From an uncultured Clostridia bacterium (GTDB lineage Bacteria > Bacillota > Clostridia > Oscillospirales > Acutalibacteraceae), in assembly GCA_947595635.1 (NCBI GenBank), contig CANQEU010000008.1:1-53871 (forward strand): 53,871 nucleotides of DNA, written 5' to 3'. A model generated the notes under the pieces. The model was given only the letters and a program-made list of their open reading frames with translations, did no database searches and had not been told where the DNA came from. Made by a program: the position numbers and the translations under genes. Shown piece after piece: positions 38,210 to 46,655 of this stretch. The number at the start of each line of letters is the position of its first letter. The stretch's first letter is position 1.

Positions 38210-38473
38210 TCAATCTCCAAGACCTGAAGTTATAAGCTCCAAAGCCTTTTTAAGCGCTTCGTCCTCATCTTCTCCGCAGCACTCTATTTCAACAGCGGCG
38301 CCGCACTTTATACCTGCTGCAATTATGTTCATAATACTTTTTCCGTTCACCCTGTTTCCGTTTGAAATGAGAAATATATCGCACTTGTATTTGCCCATTG
38401 CATTTGAAAATAGTCCGGCTGAACGAAGGTGAAAGCCCTGTTCGTTTATTATTCTTGTTTTTTGTGATACCAT
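38210..38473 (-). CDS. ptsH: HPr family phosphocarrier protein
   Basis: Phosphocarrier of the sugar phosphotransferase system and, when Ser-phosphorylated, CcpA co-repressor. The ATG at 38473 with GGAGG upstream gives 87 residues, the usual length. A longer frame to 38527 would overlap the promoter. The active site is His15 in EQGFHLRSAG with Arg17, and Ser46 lies in NGKSIMNI. Typical HPr has GLHARPA; here it is GFHLRSA, with Ser replacing the Pro, so an HPr-like carrier is also possible. His15 rules out Crh. No other PTS gene is in the window. Confidence 0.85.
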   Translation of the reverse strand: MVSQKTRIINEQGFHLRSAGLFSNAMGKYKCDIFLISNGNRVNGKSIMNIIAAGIKCGAAVEIECCGEDEDEALKKALELITSGLGD

Positions 38474-38509
38474 AACAACAGCCTCCTGCCTTAATATAAC
38501 CTTGTTTTT

Positions 38510-38538
38510 ATAATAACATATCGTCATTATTAATGCAA
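38510..38538 (-). promoter_or_regulatory. Promoter for ptsH
   Basis: Minus-strand TTGCAT (38538-38533), 17-bp spacer and TATTAT (38515-38510), 37 nt before the ATG. No CcpA site was recognised. Confidence 0.6.
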
Positions 38539-38587
38539 TGAGTCTGTTTTAAATATTTTAAAGCGTCTCTTTTTTCGCTGTCTGCGC

Positions 38588-38616
38588 TTGATAAAATACG
38601 GCAAAAGTATTATAAT
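38588..38616 (+). promoter_or_regulatory. Promoter for apgM
   Basis: TTGATA (38588-38593), 17-bp spacer and TATAAT (38611-38616). The leader to the chosen TTG start is about 80 nt. Confidence 0.7.
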
Positions 38617-38701
38617 TTTCTTGTTCTCACACTCTTAAGCACTCACGCTTTTATAAGAAATCGGGAACAAAAGAATATTATCAATTGAAAAGGTGATCAA
38701 T

Positions 38702-39913
38702 TTGAAGTACGCAGTTGTTCTCTGTGACGGAATGGCAGATTATCCTGTCGATGCCCTTTCGGGCAAAACCCCTATGTCCGTTGCGGATAAAAACACTATG
38801 AATACACTTGCATCAAGGTCTGAGGTAGGTCTTGTAAGAACAGTCGCGGAAGGTCTTAAGCCCGGCAGCGACGTTGCAAATCTATCTGTATTGGGCTATG
38901 ACCCGGCAGTTTATTATTCCGGCCGTTCTCCGCTTGAGGCGGCAAGCATAGGAATTGACCTGAAGGATACGGACGTTACGCTGCGCTGCAATCTTGTCAC
39001 CCTTAGCGACGAGGAAAAATACGAGGACAAGACCATGCTCGACTATTGCGCCGACGATATTTCAACGCAGGAGGCAAAGGAGCTTATTGATTTTATTCAA
39101 GATAAGCTTGGCAGCGATGAATTTAAATTTTATTCCGGCGTAAGCTACCGCCATTGTCTTGTATGGAACAACGGCGAACCAAAGCCCGGTGTTTTAACTC
39201 CGCCGCACGACATAAGCGGAAGAAAAATAACCGAATATGTGCCTCATGGAGAGCACACTCAAAAGCTTTTTGAATTAATGAAAAAAAGCCACGAGCTTTT
39301 AAAGGAGCATCCCGTAAACAAAAAAAGGGAAGCAAACGGACACAGGCCGGCAAATTCAATATGGCTTTGGGGCGAGGGTCAAAAGCCTATTCTTGACAGC
39401 TTTGAAAACAAGTTTGGTCTTAAGGGAGCAATTGTTTCGGCGGTGGATTTGCTTAAGGGAATAGGAATATGCGCCGGAATGGAAACGCCTTATGTAGAGG
39501 GTGCAACAGGATACATCGACACAAATTTGAACGGCAAGCTTAACGCCGCTCTTGACAGCCTTAAATCAGGCTGCGACTTTGTATATATACATATAGAGGC
39601 TCCCGACGAATGCGGTCACAGAGGAGAAACCGAAAACAAAATCAAAGCTATTGAGCTTATAGACAGGGAAATTCTAAGGCCCCTCATAGACGAGCTTAAA
39701 AAGATGGGCGATTTTGCCGTTATGGTGCTCCCCGACCACCCGACGCCGCTGTCGATAAGAACGCATTGCGGCGACCCTGTGCCGTATATGATTTACCGCA
39801 GCAATAATGAGGTAACCAGCGGCATTAAAGTTTTTGACGAGAAAAGCGCGGCTTCAACCGGTGTTTTTATCGAGCAGGGGCATACGCTGATAAACAGATT
39901 TCTTAAAGGATAA
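38702..39913 (+). CDS. apgM: Cofactor-independent phosphoglycerate mutase, archaeal type
   Basis: Interconverts 3- and 2-phosphoglycerate in the alkaline-phosphatase superfamily. The TTG at 38702 is preferred: it gives the family start MKYAVVLCDGMADYP (403 residues) and has AAAGGTGATC at good distance. A GTG at 38693 lies inside that ribosome site. Metal and catalytic motifs are LCDGMADYP, PGSDVANLSVLGYDP (catalytic Ser), IHIEAPDECGHRG and VLPDHPTPLSIRTHCGDPVP. Some relatives carry the label putative homoserine kinase. A methionine gene (metA) is 4 kb away, but mutase is the better call. Confidence 0.9.
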   Translation: MKYAVVLCDGMADYPVDALSGKTPMSVADKNTMNTLASRSEVGLVRTVAEGLKPGSDVANLSVLGYDPAVYYSGRSPLEAASIGIDLKDTDVTLRCNLVTLSDEEKYEDKTMLDYCADDISTQEAKELIDFIQDKLGSDEFKFYSGVSYRHCLVWNNGEPKPGVLTPPHDISGRKITEYVPHGEHTQKLFELMKKSHELLKEHPVNKKREANGHRPANSIWLWGEGQKPILDSFENKFGLKGAIVSAVDLLKGIGICAGMETPYVEGATGYIDTNLNGKLNAALDSLKSGCDFVYIHIEAPDECGHRGETENKIKAIELIDREILRPLIDELKKMGDFAVMVLPDHPTPLSIRTHCGDPVPYMIYRSNNEVTSGIKVFDEKSAASTGVFIEQGHTLINRFLKG

Positions 39914-39921
39914 AATAATTT

Positions 39922-39950
39922 AAAAGCAGAGGTGCGGCACCTCTGCTTTT
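39922..39950. terminator. Terminator after apgM
   Basis: Stem AAAAGCAGAGGTG/CACCTCTGCTTTT (39922-39934 with 39938-39950), three-nt loop, flanked by A and T runs so it can act in both directions. Confidence 0.85.
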
Positions 39951-40024
39951 CGCATAAAGATTTTTTATTAATTAAGCTTTTATACCCGTAAAGCGACTTT
40001 TAAAATAGATATAATTTTTGAGCG

Positions 40025-40070
40025 AGCAGGTGGGGACTTACGGGGGAGCGTCAGCTACCCCGTTTAAACC
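40025..40070 (+). repeat. Dispersed 46-bp palindromic repeat, copy 1
   Basis: Matches 52170-52125 (opposite strand) at 41 of 46 positions by eye. The core is an inverted repeat CGGGGGAGC-GTCA-GCTACCCCG with one G/A mismatch in the stem, flanked by GTGGGG and CGTTTAAA. It lies between two terminators in the convergent apgM/NlpC interval. No ORF is present. Confidence 0.75.
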
Positions 40071-40085
40071 TAATTTTTAAATAGC

Positions 40086-40117
40086 AGAGGTGCGGCAGTG
40101 CCGCACCTCTCGGTTTT
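40086..40117. terminator. Second terminator in the apgM/NlpC interval
   Basis: Perfect 12-bp stem AGAGGTGCGGCA/TGCCGCACCTCT (40086-40097 with 40099-40110) followed on the plus strand by CGGTTTTTTA. On the minus strand it is the hairpin just after the NlpC gene, with a weaker tail. It repeats the GCAGAGGTGCGGCA word of the apgM terminator. Confidence 0.8.
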
Positions 40118-41620
40118 TTATTCAATTACCCGTCTTATTGAAATATAATTACCCAAGCCGTAATCATGCGTTACCATATATCCCTCTGTCGGCGCATGGA
40201 TTTTTCCGCCGTTGCCGTCGTACAGAGCCACATGACCTCTGTAAACTATAATGTCGCCCGGCTGAGCCTCCTCAAGGCTTACCTCCCGTCCTGCGTTTAT
40301 AAGCTCGGTTCTTATTCCCCACAGGTTATATCCGAACTTCTGATACACGGCGCATATAAAGCCGGAACAGTCTACTCCGCTTGTAAGATCAACGCCGCCC
40401 CACACATACGGAAGCCAGCCTACATATTTTTCAGCTTCTTCAATAACCGATTTCGCGGTTTCGTTTACATTTACATTCGGCGGTATAACCACCGTGTAAT
40501 CGGGAGCTACCTCAACATAATTAACAACACCCGACACAGTAACGGGACAGCTTGCCTTTACATTGCTGCCGTCTGTCGCGGTGGCGACTATATCGCAATT
40601 TCCGTTGTCTACAGGATAAACAACTCCGTTTTCGTCAACAACCGCTACATTTTCGTCGGTACTTGACCATACGACCTGCGTATTTGTGGCGTTATCCGGC
40701 GAATAGGACATAAGCTCAAGCTGCTCGGTGCAGCCGAGTCCGCTGAACTGAATATCAATGTAATTTAAGTATATCTCCTTAAGACCTATAACGTCGTTTA
40801 CCTTAACCTTGCAGGTCTTTTTCACTCCTGAGCCGTCGGTCGCCGCACAGGTAATAGTAGCAGTTCCGGCAGAAACCGCCTTTACTTTACCTTTTGAATT
40901 TACGGTCGCAACGCTTTTATCGCTGCTTCTCCATTTTAATTTTGTGTTTGCCGCGGCTTTATTCGTCACCTTCGCTCTTATTGTCTTTGTATCATTTAAA
41001 TTAAGCTCAGCCTTTGTTATGCTCAGCCTTATTCCTTTTACCAAAACGGTATCTACCTTAACGGTACACTCTGCGGACGCTCCGCTGTTTTCCTCTGTGC
41101 ATATGATTTTTACTGTACCGTTTTTTACAGGGGTCACCTTTCCGTTTTTATCGACCTTTGCTATCTTCTCGTCCTTGCTCTTCCAGCTGTATTTTAATTT
41201 TGCGTCCTTTATGCTGAACTCCGGCTTAAGAGTAACGGACTTTCCGAGTTCTTTAAAAGTAACGCTGCTTTTATTAAGCTTAACAACCGGTCTTTCGGCA
41301 AGCTCGCTGCTCTGCTCGTCGGGATTTTTCGCCTTTACGGAAAAGCCGTTTGTATTAACACGATCATCGTACGCCGCCGCTAATGACGCCGCCGCGTAAT
41401 CGTATTTATCATACTTAAACTTTCCCGGCGCTAAAATATCCGTGCCGCTGACGCTGTGCGCAGAAGATATTGTGCATATTCCGGTTACAGATACCGCCGC
41501 TATCGCAACCGACAGCACGGAAACAACAATGCGCCTTTTTCTCGTTTTTTTAATTCCGCCGGTCACGGCTGAACGTGAAAATGACCTTTGTGATTTTAAA
41601 TTTTTCTCTTTAAAAGACAT
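40118..41620 (-). CDS. NlpC/P60 peptidase with bacterial Ig-like (BIG2) repeats
   Basis: Predicted surface wall-peptide hydrolase. The 500-residue protein has a basic N-terminus (KKTRKRR) and one hydrophobic segment at about 31-50 acting as signal or anchor. Three Ig-like repeats of about 80-90 residues follow, each with the xxWSSxDxxVAxVDxxGxV pattern (for example WKSKDEKIAKVDKNGKV, WRSSDKSVATVNSKGKV). The C-terminal NlpC/P60 domain has YVWGGVDLTSGVDCSGF (catalytic Cys) and GDIIVYRGHVALYDG (His). No sorting signal is present, so it is anchored by the N-terminus or released. It is transcribed alone, with a possible TATAAT about 60 nt upstream. Confidence 0.9.
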   Translation of the reverse strand: MSFKEKNLKSQRSFSRSAVTGGIKKTRKRRIVVSVLSVAIAAVSVTGICTISSAHSVSGTDILAPGKFKYDKYDYAAASLAAAYDDRVNTNGFSVKAKNPDEQSSELAERPVVKLNKSSVTFKELGKSVTLKPEFSIKDAKLKYSWKSKDEKIAKVDKNGKVTPVKNGTVKIICTEENSGASAECTVKVDTVLVKGIRLSITKAELNLNDTKTIRAKVTNKAAANTKLKWRSSDKSVATVNSKGKVKAVSAGTATITCAATDGSGVKKTCKVKVNDVIGLKEIYLNYIDIQFSGLGCTEQLELMSYSPDNATNTQVVWSSTDENVAVVDENGVVYPVDNGNCDIVATATDGSNVKASCPVTVSGVVNYVEVAPDYTVVIPPNVNVNETAKSVIEEAEKYVGWLPYVWGGVDLTSGVDCSGFICAVYQKFGYNLWGIRTELINAGREVSLEEAQPGDIIVYRGHVALYDGNGGKIHAPTEGYMVTHDYGLGNYISIRRVIE

Positions 41621-41677
41621 TGTAATTCGACCTTTATTTATGTATTACCGCATCGTTTATCAAATTCTACAATAGAC

Positions 41678-41709
41678 ATTATATAATAAAAAATTTAATT
41701 TGTCTGCAA
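41678..41709 (-). promoter_or_regulatory. Possible promoter of the BIG2-NlpC gene
   Basis: TATAAT (41683-41678) on the minus strand with TTGCAG (41709-41704) 20 bp upstream, or TTATAT at 17 bp. The rest of 41621-41891 is very AT-rich and shows no gene. Confidence 0.4.
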
Positions 41710-41891
41710 GAAATTTTTAACACTTACTATAAAAATTTAAAAAAATATTAAAAATATTTTCTTTATTGCAATTAAAATTCAAAAATACACTTATAAGTCA
41801 GCGGTTATCAACATTTATCAGCGAATTGTTTTAGCGATATACACAAAAAAACGCCAATAATTTCGTCAAGCATAATCCTCAAAACGCCTGT

Positions 41892-42716
41892 TTAACCAAG
41901 GCTCACATATTCGGCGTTTACACCGTCCGCCTCAATAAGCCTTTTCGCGTCTGTAGAATCATAGCCCTTAACAATCCTGAGCGATGTGCAGCTTTGGCAA
42001 ACGCTGCTTGGGAGGCTGATTTCTTTAAGGCATGGCGGCAGCTCGAGCACGGTTAGTTTATCGCAGTTCCACAGCGCCCCCATTCCGAGTTCTTCAACAC
42101 CCTTAAGCTTAAGCTCGGTTATTCCGCAGCCCATAAGCGCAAACGTATCTATCTGCTTTACGGACAAAGGAACATTGATTTTTTTAAGCGTTCTGCTGCC
42201 GGAAAAAACTCCCGAAGGAATTTTTCTTACTTTGTCTGGAATTGAAAAGCTGCCGTCCTTGCTTCCGCAGGCATATGCTATAAGCTCGGTCTTTTCAATA
42301 TTCATTATCGCTCCGTCATATTCAATATAGCTTGGGTTTCCCTGTTCAATTTTAAATTCCTCTATTTTATTTCCCGTAAAGGCATTTTCCTCTATAGAGG
42401 TAATCGTTTTGGGAATAAACACAGTCTTTATCTTATCGTCACAGCCGTAAAATGCGTTGGAGCTAATTTGAACGACCGGCTTGCCTTCTATTTTATCCGG
42501 CACGCTGACGTTTTCCTCAGAGCCGAGATATTTCGTTACAGCGACGCTGTACTTAAAAACGTCGTATTCATAAAGCTCGTTTTGCGCCGTGTTTTCATAT
42601 GAGGACGACGAGCCCGCCTTAATAACGTCTACTCCGCCGCTGCCGCACGAATAAAGGCATAACGCAAGAAAAAAGGCCGCGCATAAGGAAAACAGACGAA
42701 TTGAAGTCCTTTTCAT
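41892..42716 (-). CDS. Leucine-rich-repeat lipoprotein (BspA-like LRR_5)
   Basis: A 274-residue predicted lipoprotein: signal peptide with lipobox LYSC around residue 23, a Ser-rich spacer, then BspA-type LRR_5 repeats. Repeats include ISSNAFYGCDDKIKTVFIP, ITSIEENAFTGNKIEEFKI, KIPSGVFSGSRTLKKINVP and IDTFALMGCGITELKLKG. Such repeats bind proteins or matrix components; no ligand can be inferred. ATG at 42716 starts the signal peptide and a GTG 9 bp upstream is the alternative. It begins about 14 bp after the degV stop, so the two form an operon. Confidence 0.85.
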   Translation of the reverse strand: MKRTSIRLFSLCAAFFLALCLYSCGSGGVDVIKAGSSSSYENTAQNELYEYDVFKYSVAVTKYLGSEENVSVPDKIEGKPVVQISSNAFYGCDDKIKTVFIPKTITSIEENAFTGNKIEEFKIEQGNPSYIEYDGAIMNIEKTELIAYACGSKDGSFSIPDKVRKIPSGVFSGSRTLKKINVPLSVKQIDTFALMGCGITELKLKGVEELGMGALWNCDKLTVLELPPCLKEISLPSSVCQSCTSLRIVKGYDSTDAKRLIEADGVNAEYVSLG

Positions 42717-42730
42717 TTTACACACCCGTA

Positions 42731-43606
42731 TTACAGATTTCTTGTTCCCATAAAGGCAAGCGCAAGCATACCGCTTCCTACATGAGAGCCTATGACGGGT
42801 CCTATATTGGAAATTATCACTTTATTAACAAGCTTTTTCTCCTTTATTATAGAGCAAAGCTCCTCGGCTCTTTCCGGGCAATTTGCGTGTCCTATTATAA
42901 CGGTCTGTTCCCTTGTGTCAACCCCGTCGGAAACGAGCCGGCTTACAATTTCGCTGTAAACCTTTTGCTGTCCTCTGATTTTCGCAACCGCCGTAAGCTT
43001 GCCCTGCATATCAACGGATATAAGAGGACGTATTCCAAGCGCCTTGCCAAAGGTTGCCGCCGCGGCAGAAATTCTTCCGCCCTTTTTAAGCTGCTCAAGA
43101 TCCTCAACAACAAACCAGTGACACGCCCTTGTGCGGTTCTCCTCCACCCATTTGGCAAGAGTGTCAAGATCCGTACCGTTGCTCTTTTTAACGGCGGCGT
43201 TAAACACAAGAACTCCCTCGCCTATTGAAGCGGAGAGAGAATCAATAGCTATGATCCTCCTGTCGGGATACTTCTCCTTTAAATCGTTTATTACAATGTT
43301 GCAGGTTCCAAATGTGCTTGACATTCCTGATGTAAAGCAAATGTAGAGGATATCCTTACCCTCCTTCAGCACAGGCTCAAAGCTGTCCTTAAAATCCTTG
43401 TAATTAATCTGGCTTGTAGAGCAGCTTGCCCCTGCTTTTAATTTTGTATAAAATTCCTTACAGCTTATTTCCTTTTCGTCAAGGTTATATTTATAAGATT
43501 TCCCGTCCACGGTAACGCTCATAGGTATTACCCTTATGTCATATTTTTCACATACCTCTGCGGTTAAATCAAGAGTGCTGTCAGAAAACAATACGTATTC
43601 TCCCAT
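42731..43606 (-). CDS. DegV family fatty-acid-binding protein
   Basis: Cytosolic lipid carrier. DegV/FakB proteins present a fatty acid to a FakA-type kinase for phospholipid synthesis. The 291-residue protein has the SDSTLDLT start and ASCSTSQINYKDF. It also has TSGMSSTFGTCNI, DSLSASIGEGVLV and KGGRISAAAATFGKALGIRPLI, and the C-terminal GPVIGSHVGSGMLALAFMG. All match family ligand-binding loops. AAGGGGGAC precedes the ATG. The downstream LRR lipoprotein gene is probably in the same transcript. The lipid ligand and kinase partner are not visible. Confidence 0.93.
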   Translation of the reverse strand: MGEYVLFSDSTLDLTAEVCEKYDIRVIPMSVTVDGKSYKYNLDEKEISCKEFYTKLKAGASCSTSQINYKDFKDSFEPVLKEGKDILYICFTSGMSSTFGTCNIVINDLKEKYPDRRIIAIDSLSASIGEGVLVFNAAVKKSNGTDLDTLAKWVEENRTRACHWFVVEDLEQLKKGGRISAAAATFGKALGIRPLISVDMQGKLTAVAKIRGQQKVYSEIVSRLVSDGVDTREQTVIIGHANCPERAEELCSIIKEKKLVNKVIISNIGPVIGSHVGSGMLALAFMGTRNL

Positions 43607-43628
43607 TTAAAGTCCCCCTTTTTGAGTT

Positions 43629-43657
43629 ATTGTATCACATTTTTCATTCTTCTACAA
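43629..43657 (-). promoter_or_regulatory. Promoter for degV and the LRR lipoprotein
   Basis: Minus-strand TTGTAG (43657-43652), 17-bp spacer and TACAAT (43634-43629). Confidence 0.6.
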
Positions 43658-43721
43658 CACGCCTGAGCAAATAATTCATCACTAAGCATAATTTTTCATA
43701 CATATTACACGAGGTGATTTT

Positions 43722-44003
43722 ATGACATGCAGAATTGTTGAGTTAAGACACAAAGAGGTAATAAGCGCCGGAGACGGCGCAAGGCTCGGCTTTGTAGACG
43801 ACGTTGAAATAGACACCTGCAACGCAAGGCTTGTCGCCATTGTAATATACGGAAGATTTAGATTTTTAAGCATTTTCGGAAAGCGCAACGACATAACAAT
43901 AAGCTGGGAAAAAATAAAGCTTATCGGCGAGGACACAATCCTTGTTGACTGCACCTGCCCTCCAAAGCGAAAAAGAAAGGGCTTTTTTCCGTCGTTTAAA
44001 TAA
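43722..44003 (+). CDS. YlmC/YmxH family sporulation protein (PRC-barrel)
   Basis: A 93-residue protein of the PRC-barrel fold. It has RIVELRHKEVISAGDGARLGFVDDVEID, in which the first part is the family signature, then ARLVAIVIYGRFRF, DITISWEKIKLIGEDTILVD, and a basic KRKRKG tail. YmxH-type proteins are widespread in spore formers and tied to sporulation, but their molecular task is unknown. CGAGGTGA precedes the ATG. The upstream sequence has CATACATAT (43693-43701), reminiscent of a sigma-E/K -10 box, without a convincing -35. Confidence 0.88.
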   Translation: MTCRIVELRHKEVISAGDGARLGFVDDVEIDTCNARLVAIVIYGRFRFLSIFGKRNDITISWEKIKLIGEDTILVDCTCPPKRKRKGFFPSFK

Positions 44004-44013
44004 TAACAAAAAG

Positions 44014-44042
44014 GCAGGCGACTCGCTATAATTGTCGCCTGC
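44014..44042. terminator. Bidirectional terminator between ymxH-like gene and metA
   Basis: Perfect 9-bp stem GCAGGCGAC/GTCGCCTGC (44014-44022 with 44034-44042) with A-rich sequence before it and TTAAATTTT after it, serving two convergent genes. Confidence 0.8.
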
Positions 44043-44066
44043 TTAAATTTTAAATCCGTTTTATCG

Positions 44067-44999
44067 TCATTCAAACAGCATCGCCTTTAAATCCTCAAGA
44101 TGATACGGAGTCTGCTGATATACATAATAGTTGAGCCAGTTTGAAAAAAGCAAATTCGCGTTGCTTCGCCACGTCATAATCGGACGCTTAGACGGGTCGT
44201 TTTCGGGGAAGTAATTAAACGGCATAGACGGGTTTATACCCTTGCTTATGTCCCTGAAATATTCGTTTGCAAGGGTGTTGCGGTCGTACTCAACATGACC
44301 CATAATAAAGAACTGTCTGCCGTTTTTATTGCAGACTATCGAAACGCCCGCGCAGCGCGAGGTGGCAAGTATCTCAAGCTCCCGGTGTCTTTGAATGTCA
44401 TTCTCATAAACGCCTGTATATCTTGAATGCGGCATTGCGAAATAATCGTCGAAGCCCCTCATTAGCGGATGATTTCCGTTATGCACGGTGTGCGTATATA
44501 TTCCGCTTATCTTGCCGCCAAGCTCGTGCTTTTCTATTCCAAAATGATAATAAAGTCCCGCCTGCGCTCCCCAGCATATATGAATGGTCGAGTAAACATT
44601 CTTTTTACTCCAGCGCATAATCTCGCAAAGCTCATCCCAGTAATCAACCTCTTCAAACCTCATCATTTCAACAGGCGCTCCGGTTATTATCATACCGTCA
44701 TAGCTGTTGTCCTTTATCTGGTCAAAGGTCTTGTAAAAATTTTCAAGGTGGCTTTGAGATGTATTTTTGGATTTATGCGTTGCGGTCTGCAAAAGCTCAA
44801 CATCAACCTGCAAAGGGCTGTTTCCCAAAAGCCGCAAAAGCTGGTTCTCTGTATCTATTTTTGTTGGCATCAGATTAAGTATCAGTATTTTAAGCGGTCT
44901 TATATCCTGCTGTATCGCTCTCTCATCCGGCATTACAAAAACATTTTCAGACTCAAGAAGGGCGAATGCCGGTAAATCACTGGGTATTTTTATTGGCAT
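44067..44999 (-). CDS. metA: Homoserine O-acetyltransferase (MetA family, acetyl-CoA type)
   Basis: Activates homoserine for methionine synthesis. The 310-residue protein carries the catalytic residues in their usual positions: Cys142 (HICWGAQAG), His235 and Glu237 (MGHVEYD). Residue 111 is Glu (TGAPVEMM); a Glu at this site is associated with acetyl-CoA use, while Gly gives succinyl-CoA use. It is therefore called an acetyltransferase (MetAA) despite the MetA family name. AAGGAATG precedes the ATG. It follows proS by 44 bp on the same strand and no riboswitch fits in that gap, so it is probably expressed with proS. Confidence 0.94.
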   Translation of the reverse strand: MPIKIPSDLPAFALLESENVFVMPDERAIQQDIRPLKILILNLMPTKIDTENQLLRLLGNSPLQVDVELLQTATHKSKNTSQSHLENFYKTFDQIKDNSYDGMIITGAPVEMMRFEEVDYWDELCEIMRWSKKNVYSTIHICWGAQAGLYYHFGIEKHELGGKISGIYTHTVHNGNHPLMRGFDDYFAMPHSRYTGVYENDIQRHRELEILATSRCAGVSIVCNKNGRQFFIMGHVEYDRNTLANEYFRDISKGINPSMPFNYFPENDPSKRPIMTWRSNANLLFSNWLNYYVYQQTPYHLEDLKAMLFE

Positions 45000-45043
45000 T
45001 TCACATCATTCCTTCATATAAGTTAAAATAAACTGCGGTTAAA

Positions 45044-46489
45044 TCAATAAGCCTTTCCCCAATATACCATATGCTTGGCAGGCTTTCCGCAGCATACGCA
45101 GGTATCGCTAAGATGCTCCTGCTCAAACGGGATACAGCGCGAGCCTACGCCCGTAAGCTCCTTTACCCTGTCCTCACACTTTTCGTCGCCGCACCACATT
45201 GCCTTTACAAAGCCGTCGCCCTTTTCCTCAAGCGTGGCTATTATTTCATCAATGCTCGTGCAGGAATACGTTCTCTTTTCTCTATTTTCAAGCGCTTTGC
45301 TGTAAAGTCCGTCGTGAACCTCCTTAAGCTTTTGGCTTACCTCCTGCTCGATGTTTTCAAGACTTACAACGCTCTTTTCTCTGTTATGCCTTGTAACCAA
45401 GACGCACTGATTGTTTTCAATATCTCTCGGGCCAATCTCTATCCTGACAGGCACGCCCTTCATTTCATATTCGGCAAATTTCCAGCCGGGGCTGTTTTCG
45501 CCGTCGTCGATTTTAACTCTTATCTGCTTTGAAAGACGCTCTTTAAGCTCCTCAGCCTTTTCAAGAACACCGGGCTTATGCTGAGCAACAGGCACTATTA
45601 CCGCCTGAACAGGTGCGACCGCAGGCGGAAGAACAAGCCCGTTGTCATCGCCGTGTGTCATAATTATCGCGCCGATAAGCCTTGTTGTAACTCCCCACGA
45701 TGTCTGAAACGGATTTACAAGCTTGTTTTCCTTGTTTGTATATGTAATGTCAAACGCCTTCGCGAAGCCGTCGCCAAAATAATGCGACGTGCCGGCTTGA
45801 AGAGCCTTGCCGTCGTGCATAAGAGCCTCTATTGCGTATGTAGCCTCAGCTCCGGCAAATTTGTCGCTTTCTGTTTTTCTGCCCTTTACAACAGGCATAG
45901 CAAGACTTTCCTCACAGAATTTGGCGTAAACATTCAGCATTTTCTCGGTTTCCTCAATTGCCTGTTCTGCCGTTGCGTGGATAGTATGTCCCTCCTGCCA
46001 TAAAAATTCCCTGCTTCTCAAGAAAGGACGTGTTGTTTTTTCCCAGCGAACAACGCTTACCCATTGATTGTAAAGCTTTGGCAGATCTCTCCAGCTATGT
46101 ATTATGTTTGCGTAATGCTCGCAGAAAAGCGTTTCGGACGTCGGACGAACGCAAAGTCTGTCCTCAAGCTTTTCGTCTCCGCCGTGAGTCACCCACGCCA
46201 CCTCCGGCGCAAAGCCCTCGACGTGATCCTTTTCCTTCTGAAGCAGACTTTCGGGAATAAACATAGGCATACAAACATTTTCGTGTCCCGTTTCCTTAAA
46301 CATTCCGTCGAGTATCCTTTGTATATTTTCCCAAATAGCATAGCCGTAAGGTCTTATTACCATACATCCCTTTACGCTTGTATATTCGATAAGCTCCGCC
46401 TTTTTAACAATATCGGTGTACCATTTTGCAAAATCCTCGTCCATCGAGGTGATTTCCTTAACGAGCTTTTTATCATCGTTTTTCGCCAT
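45044..46489 (-). CDS. proS: Prolyl-tRNA synthetase, archaeal/eukaryotic type (ProS3)
   Basis: Charges tRNA-Pro. The 481-residue enzyme has class II motifs ([13 protein letters not shown] start, [57 protein letters not shown]). It lacks the INS editing insertion of the usual bacterial ProS. It has the short C-terminal zinc domain ([13 protein letters not shown] and CVCCGKPA) of the ProS3/eukaryotic-like form. ATG at 46489 is taken because AGGAG lies 8 nt upstream; an ATG 9 bp earlier would overlap it. It is followed by metA. Confidence 0.95.
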   Translation of the reverse strand: MAKNDDKKLVKEITSMDEDFAKWYTDIVKKAELIEYTSVKGCMVIRPYGYAIWENIQRILDGMFKETGHENVCMPMFIPESLLQKEKDHVEGFAPEVAWVTHGGDEKLEDRLCVRPTSETLFCEHYANIIHSWRDLPKLYNQWVSVVRWEKTTRPFLRSREFLWQEGHTIHATAEQAIEETEKMLNVYAKFCEESLAMPVVKGRKTESDKFAGAEATYAIEALMHDGKALQAGTSHYFGDGFAKAFDITYTNKENKLVNPFQTSWGVTTRLIGAIIMTHGDDNGLVLPPAVAPVQAVIVPVAQHKPGVLEKAEELKERLSKQIRVKIDDGENSPGWKFAEYEMKGVPVRIEIGPRDIENNQCVLVTRHNREKSVVSLENIEQEVSQKLKEVHDGLYSKALENREKRTYSCTSIDEIIATLEEKGDGFVKAMWCGDEKCEDRVKELTGVGSRCIPFEQEHLSDTCVCCGKPAKHMVYWGKAY

Positions 46490-46513
46490 AACAAACACTC
46501 CTATATTTTAATT

Positions 46514-46623
46514 AGCCGCAGATATAAGCATAAATTTAAGCTGCGGCTGAATTAAGCAAGCTTACTGTGGTCTTGCTCCAATTTAAACATTTTAATTATA
46601 CCCAAACATCGGGCTTTTTTCAA
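46514..46623 (-). promoter_or_regulatory. Promoter and leader hairpin of proS-metA
   Basis: Minus-strand TTGAAA (46623-46618), 17-bp spacer and TATAAT (46600-46595). The leader of about 100 nt has a perfect hairpin AGCCGCAG/CTGCGGCT (46548-46541 with 46521-46514) shortly before the ribosome site. No T-box hallmark (TGGNACCGCG) was found. Confidence 0.65.
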
Positions 46624-46655
46624 CAATTTTTTAACGCAGGCGCGGCATACTCGTC

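Noticed and set aside
43693..43701. CATACATAT as sigma-E/K -10 box of the ymxH-like gene
   Set aside because: No acceptable -35 box at the required distance, so it is mentioned only as a weak hint.
46490..46620. T-box upstream of proS
   Set aside because: The leader is only about 100 nt and lacks the TGGNACCGCG antiterminator sequence.
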